Assembly (NCBI GenBank): GCA_017303905.1
Contig: JAFLBH010000004.1
Span: forward strand, 248,001-312,000
Length of the DNA: 64,000 nt
Source: Bacteroidota bacterium
GTDB lineage: Bacteria > Bacteroidota > Bacteroidia > B-17B0 > Aurantibacillaceae
Reading direction: 5' to 3'
Below are positions 61,048-64,000 of the stretch, in pieces. Below the pieces are notes generated by a model, which made no database searches, was not told the origin of the DNA, and was given only the letters and a program-made list of their open reading frames with translations. A program made the translations under genes and the position numbers. Within the stretch, counting starts at the first letter, position 1; the number at the start of each line of letters is the position of its first letter.

Positions 61048-62473
61048 ATTCAAGCTTCTCAATTATCTTTTTGTGCTATTTGCCTCACTACTTTATGTTG
61101 AATGTAGTGGTCCATCATTGATAAAAAGAACTGAGAATAAACAAACACCTCAGTACTTTTCCACTTCACAGGACACACTATCATCAGCCAAAATCAGATG
61201 GAGAGATTATTTTTCTGATAATGATTTATCGGCATTAATTGATACCGCCTTAAGTAAGAATCAGGAACTAAATATCCTGCTTCAGGAAATAAACATTGCT
61301 AAAAACGAAGTACGGGCACGTAAAGGTGTTTATTTACCTTTTGTAGGACTTGGTGTTGGAGCAGGAACCGATAAAACAGGACTTTATACCAGTAAAGGTG
61401 TAAGCGATGAAGCGCATGAAATTATACCCGGAAATAAAACGCCAAATCCTTTATCTGATTTTATGGTAAGATTGAATACAAATTGGGAAATTGATATATG
61501 GAAAAAGTTACGTAATTCAAAAAAGTCGGCCATTCATTCATATCTCTCAACAATTGAAGGTAAAAATTTTATGGTGACTAATTTGATAGCAGAGATTGCC
61601 AATTCTTATTATGAATTACTTGCTTTAGATAATCAGTTAGAAATTCTTAATAAGAATATAGAGATTCAAAAAAATGCGCTTGAAATCATAAAATTCGAAA
61701 AACAATCGGCCAGGGTAACCGAATTAGCAGTAAAAAAGTTCGAAGCAGAAGTTTTCAAAAATCAGAGCCAACAATTTTACATAAAACAAAAAATCACAGA
61801 AACAGAAAACAAATTAAATTTCCTGGCAGGTAGATTTCCGCAACCAATAAAAAGAAAATCGTCAGATTTTATGCTTATTTCTATTGACTCCATTCACAGC
61901 GGTATTCCGTCTCAATTATTAGAAAACCGACCGGATATCAGACAAGCTGAGCAACAGCTAACAGCAGCTAAATTAAATGTAAAAGTAGCAAAGGCCGAAT
62001 TTTATCCTTCTTTGGGAATCAGAGGCGGAATAGGTTATCAGGCTTTTAACGTCAAATATCCTCTTCAAACACCACAATCATTAATTTATTCGGTAGCCGG
62101 AGACTTAGTAGCTCCACTGATAAACCGCAATGCAATTAAAGCTAATTATTACTCTGCCAATTTCAAGCAAATTCAAGCGATGTATAATTATGAACGTAGT
62201 ATTTTGAACGCTTATATTGAAGTAGCAAATCAACTTTCCAATCTTAATAATTTAAAAAGCAGCTTCGAGTTGAAGCAAAAGCAAGTTGAAGCACTAACTC
62301 AATCCATCGATATATCAACCATACTTTTTAAATCGGCCCGAGCCGACTACATGGAAGTTTTAATGACGCAAAGAGATGCTCTGGAATCGAAGTTTGAATT
62401 GGTAGAAACAAAAATGTTGCAAATGCACTCGAAAGTAAATATTTATAAAGCTTTAGGCGGAGGGTGGAAGTAG
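61031..62473 (+). CDS. RND outer-membrane channel (OprM/NodT-like lipoprotein)
   Basis: A 480-residue TolC-type factor. The signal peptide ends in YVECSG, with a possible lipobox Cys (Glu before Cys is unusual). Two long helical repeats follow, with IRWRDYFSDNDLSALIDTAL, SYYELLALDNQLEIL, LLENRPDIRQAEQQLTAAKL, AEFYPSLGIRGGIG and the mirrored YSVAGDLVAPLINR. An in-frame start at 60962 lies inside the permease; ATG 61031 is chosen. It completes a three-gene RND operon with the two preceding genes, followed by a terminator. Confidence 0.92.
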   Translation: MKTTTKFKLLNYLFVLFASLLYVECSGPSLIKRTENKQTPQYFSTSQDTLSSAKIRWRDYFSDNDLSALIDTALSKNQELNILLQEINIAKNEVRARKGVYLPFVGLGVGAGTDKTGLYTSKGVSDEAHEIIPGNKTPNPLSDFMVRLNTNWEIDIWKKLRNSKKSAIHSYLSTIEGKNFMVTNLIAEIANSYYELLALDNQLEILNKNIEIQKNALEIIKFEKQSARVTELAVKKFEAEVFKNQSQQFYIKQKITETENKLNFLAGRFPQPIKRKSSDFMLISIDSIHSGIPSQLLENRPDIRQAEQQLTAAKLNVKVAKAEFYPSLGIRGGIGYQAFNVKYPLQTPQSLIYSVAGDLVAPLINRNAIKANYYSANFKQIQAMYNYERSILNAYIEVANQLSNLNNLKSSFELKQKQVEALTQSIDISTILFKSARADYMEVLMTQRDALESKFELVETKMLQMHSKVNIYKALGGGWK

Positions 62474-62491
62474 GTTTGTTTTGTTTAAGTA

Positions 62492-62516
62492 AAAAGCCGT
62501 GAATACTCACGGCTTT
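62492..62516 (+). terminator. terminator after the RND operon
   Basis: AAAAGCCGTGA, loop ATAC (inexact), TCACGGCTTTT: an 11-bp perfect stem, 18 bases after the last stop. Confidence 0.85.
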
Positions 62517-62524
62517 TATTCGTT

Positions 62525-62557
62525 CAACTCCGATTTTTGGAGTTGTACCCTACGGGT
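62525..62557. other. two adjacent hairpins in the spacer between RND systems
   Basis: CAACTCC (62525-62531) pairs with GGAGTTG (62539-62545), and ACCC (62547-62550) pairs with GGGT (62554-62557) straight after. The remainder to 62666 holds no frame or recognised site. Confidence 0.4.
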
Positions 62558-62666
62558 TGGATTTATCGAACTTTTTGGATGATTTTCAAGCAATTAGGCT
62601 TCTGACGAGCACTCACCTTCGGATACCCTAAGCGGCAAAATTTCCAACTTTTGACTTAATACATCT

Positions 62667-63116
62667 TTAAAGGTAAATGATTTTAATGCTGATTTTTTTA
62701 TCTCTATCTAACGTGAAACTTGCTTTTGAAAAGTTGGGTCGGTTTGTTAAACCAATTGATTGGTAATTCGAAAAACCAACCCCTTCGATTGGCAAAATAA
62801 ACCCTTTGTCTATTTCGCCATTCTCATTTTCATCGTGAAGTATATTAACAGCGTATTTGCCTAAAGGAAGATTGTTGAAGGTTACTTTAGACGATCCATT
62901 TTGTATTTTTTCTTTTAATATCTTACAACACTTTTTGTAATCTTCATCAGGGATTGTCCCATCCTTATTATATAATGCAAACTGAACAACACCTTTCGAA
63001 TTTTGCAGATCCTTTACTTCCACAGTTAAAGAATAGGTTTCTCCCTTTTGGTCATTAAATGAAGATAAGGTCAATAATGATATACTGACTAGTGCGAATA
63101 AGAGTAGTTGTTTCAT
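62667..63116 (-). CDS. secreted DUF2141 protein
   Basis: A 149-residue secreted protein. The signal peptide (about 1-19) is followed by a beta-sandwich with SLTVEVKDLQNSKGVVQFAL, YNKDGTIPD, FNNLPLGKYAVNILHDENEN and GEIDKGFILPIEGVGFSNY: the DUF2141 pattern, with the D-x-N-x-N-G calcium-like loop. ATG 63116 is preferred to 63140, which overlaps the pump gene. It starts 1 base after the RND permease stop and so is the last gene of that operon. Confidence 0.85.
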   Translation of the reverse strand: MKQLLLFALVSISLLTLSSFNDQKGETYSLTVEVKDLQNSKGVVQFALYNKDGTIPDEDYKKCCKILKEKIQNGSSKVTFNNLPLGKYAVNILHDENENGEIDKGFILPIEGVGFSNYQSIGLTNRPNFSKASFTLDRDKKISIKIIYL

Positions 63117-63117
63117 T

Positions 63118-64000
63118 TTAATTCGTTTTTCTATTTGCAATTTTTTCTTTCAATCTGTCTACTAAATAATAAACCATTGGCACTAAATAAACAGTTAATA
63201 TCAATGATGAAAAAAGCCCACCAATAATTACCCAAGCCAATCCGTTCTTCCATTCACTTGCTGTTCCTTTGCCAAGGGCAATTGGCAACATTCCTATAAT
63301 CATAGCTATGGTTGTCATTAAGATTGGACGCATACGACCTTTTCCTGCAATGATTAATGCTTCTTTGAAATGTTTTCCCTCCGCCTTCAATTGATTTGTA
63401 AAGTCTACAATTAAAATGGCGTTTTTTACTACTAATCCCATGAGCATAATCAATCCAAGCAAAGCAAATAAACTAAGATTGTTTAATGATAAATTCAATG
63501 CCAAAAACGCACCAATAGCAGCCACAGGAATTGAAAACAATACCACAAATGGATAAACGAAACTATCATATAAAGCCACCATGATTAAATAAATCAATAG
63601 AAATGAGATCAATAGAACAGAACCTAATGCTCCAAAACTATCATTTTGTCTTTTGATATCACTACCCCAAGTCATTTGAATTCCATCGGGTAATGGGTTA
63701 TTTTTAAGGTAAGCAACTACATCATCAGCAACTGTTCCCGAAGGTCTACCAAGTGCGTCAGATGTAAGCGTTACCGCTGGCTGACGATCTTTTCTTTCCA
63801 ATAAGGATGGTGAATTATCTCGTTCTACCGTTGCAAACTGCGATACTTCTACTGGTAACCCCATTGGATTAACAATTGAGAGGCGCTGTACATCTTCATA
63901 ATTTTGCCTACTGTAACCGTCAAGCCAAATTCTTACAGGATATTCTGTTCCGTTTTCTGTTAATGTTGCATCGTCATTGCCAGTAAAAGCTGTTCTTAAA
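63118..64000 (-). CDS. RND efflux permease, C-terminal part (runs off the window)
   Basis: An open frame enters from the right edge and stops at 63118; at least 293 residues of the C-terminal half are visible. It shows ENGTEYPVRIWLDGYSRQ at the edge, then GQMTWGSD-like PDGIQMTWGSDIKRQNDS, FLLIYLIMVALYDSFVYP, GLVVKNAILIVDFTNQLK and RMRPILMTTIAMIIGMLPIA. This is the second half of an HAE1-family pump. The pump resembles MexF/CusA-type relatives but differs clearly from the 57844 permease. An internal Met at 63864 is not the real start. Confidence 0.9.
   Translation of the reverse strand, partial: LRTAFTGNDDATLTENGTEYPVRIWLDGYSRQNYEDVQRLSIVNPMGLPVEVSQFATVERDNSPSLLERKDRQPAVTLTSDALGRPSGTVADDVVAYLKNNPLPDGIQMTWGSDIKRQNDSFGALGSVLLISFLLIYLIMVALYDSFVYPFVVLFSIPVAAIGAFLALNLSLNNLSLFALLGLIMLMGLVVKNAILIVDFTNQLKAEGKHFKEALIIAGKGRMRPILMTTIAMIIGMLPIALGKGTASEWKNGLAWVIIGGLFSSLILTVYLVPMVYYLVDRLKEKIANRKTN

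Noticed and set aside
63118-63864. Complete 248-residue protein starting at ATG 63864
   Set aside because: The frame stays open to the window edge and its upstream part reads as RND periplasmic sequence, so the Met is internal and the gene is truncated by the window.

Overview
The window is a stretch of AT-rich chromosome from a member of the Bacteroidota, most likely from the Flavobacteriia/Sphingobacteriia side or an uncultivated relative. Five things point there. Four proteins end in type IX secretion (T9SS) C-terminal sorting domains. There is a PorE-like TPR/PD40/OmpA protein. TAnnTTTG-type -7 boxes stand where sigma70 -10 boxes would be expected. Shine-Dalgarno sites are essentially absent, and several starts are TTG or GTG. 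The gene pairings (tgt with an LptF/G permease; PyrC with a DQVH motif) are also familiar from this phylum. No rRNA, tRNA, CRISPR array, transposase or prophage gene was recognised.

Layout. 1-9460: a plus-strand run of small genes. It holds a stand-alone CoaB, secreted and DinB/NRDE proteins, a papain-like candidate with an overlapping partner, two thioredoxin-fold proteins, a small NrtS-like membrane protein, a T9SS cargo protein and a peroxidase-related enzyme. It then holds a metal/sulfur-flavoured set: DUF2892-like, MerC fused to a GDCCVxC tail, TfoX-N, a Crp/Fnr regulator, an MFS transporter and a rhodanese. 9460-10176: a 0.7-kb non-coding stretch with hairpins and an 86-bp tandem duplication. 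10177-15433: purL and a LamG-like T9SS cargo protein. 15490-18279 (minus): glycosyltransferase, ECF sigma factor, rsmG and a membrane protein in one tight operon. 18367-25637: HAD phosphatase, tgt, LptG-like permease, pyrC, two secreted proteins and suhB. 25743-32655: a serine hydrolase and an S41 protease (minus), an AlaDH/saccharopine-DH-like enzyme and a cold-shock protein (plus), then ettA and a secreted protein (minus). 32710-36486: S8 protease, prmC and a secreted TonB_C protein. 36491-46472 (minus): metallophosphoesterase, Mpl, a lectin-like secreted protein, a methyltransferase, and two paralogous secreted TPR-repeat proteins, one with 4 repeats and one with 15. 46529-56042: FAD oxidoreductase, CBS, acyl-CoA dehydrogenase, anmK, crcB, the PorE-like protein, a YhhQ transporter, a rhomboid and an MBL hydrolase. 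56150-62473: an RND efflux operon behind a possibly structured leader. 62667-64000 (minus): a DUF2141 protein behind a second, truncated RND pump.

Links between genes. Tgt and YhhQ together suggest queuosine made from an imported precursor. AnmK and Mpl together suggest recycling of peptidoglycan fragments. The T9SS cargo proteins and the PorE-like protein belong to the same secretion and cell-surface biology.

The least explained item is the pair of repeat proteins at 37580-39061 and 42684-46472. They share an N-terminal carboxypeptidase-regulatory-like domain, a GxDYSALxQ motif, a TPR-like repeat and a strongly conserved C-terminal domain, but differ about fourfold in repeat number. They flank a lectin-like secreted protein and Mpl.
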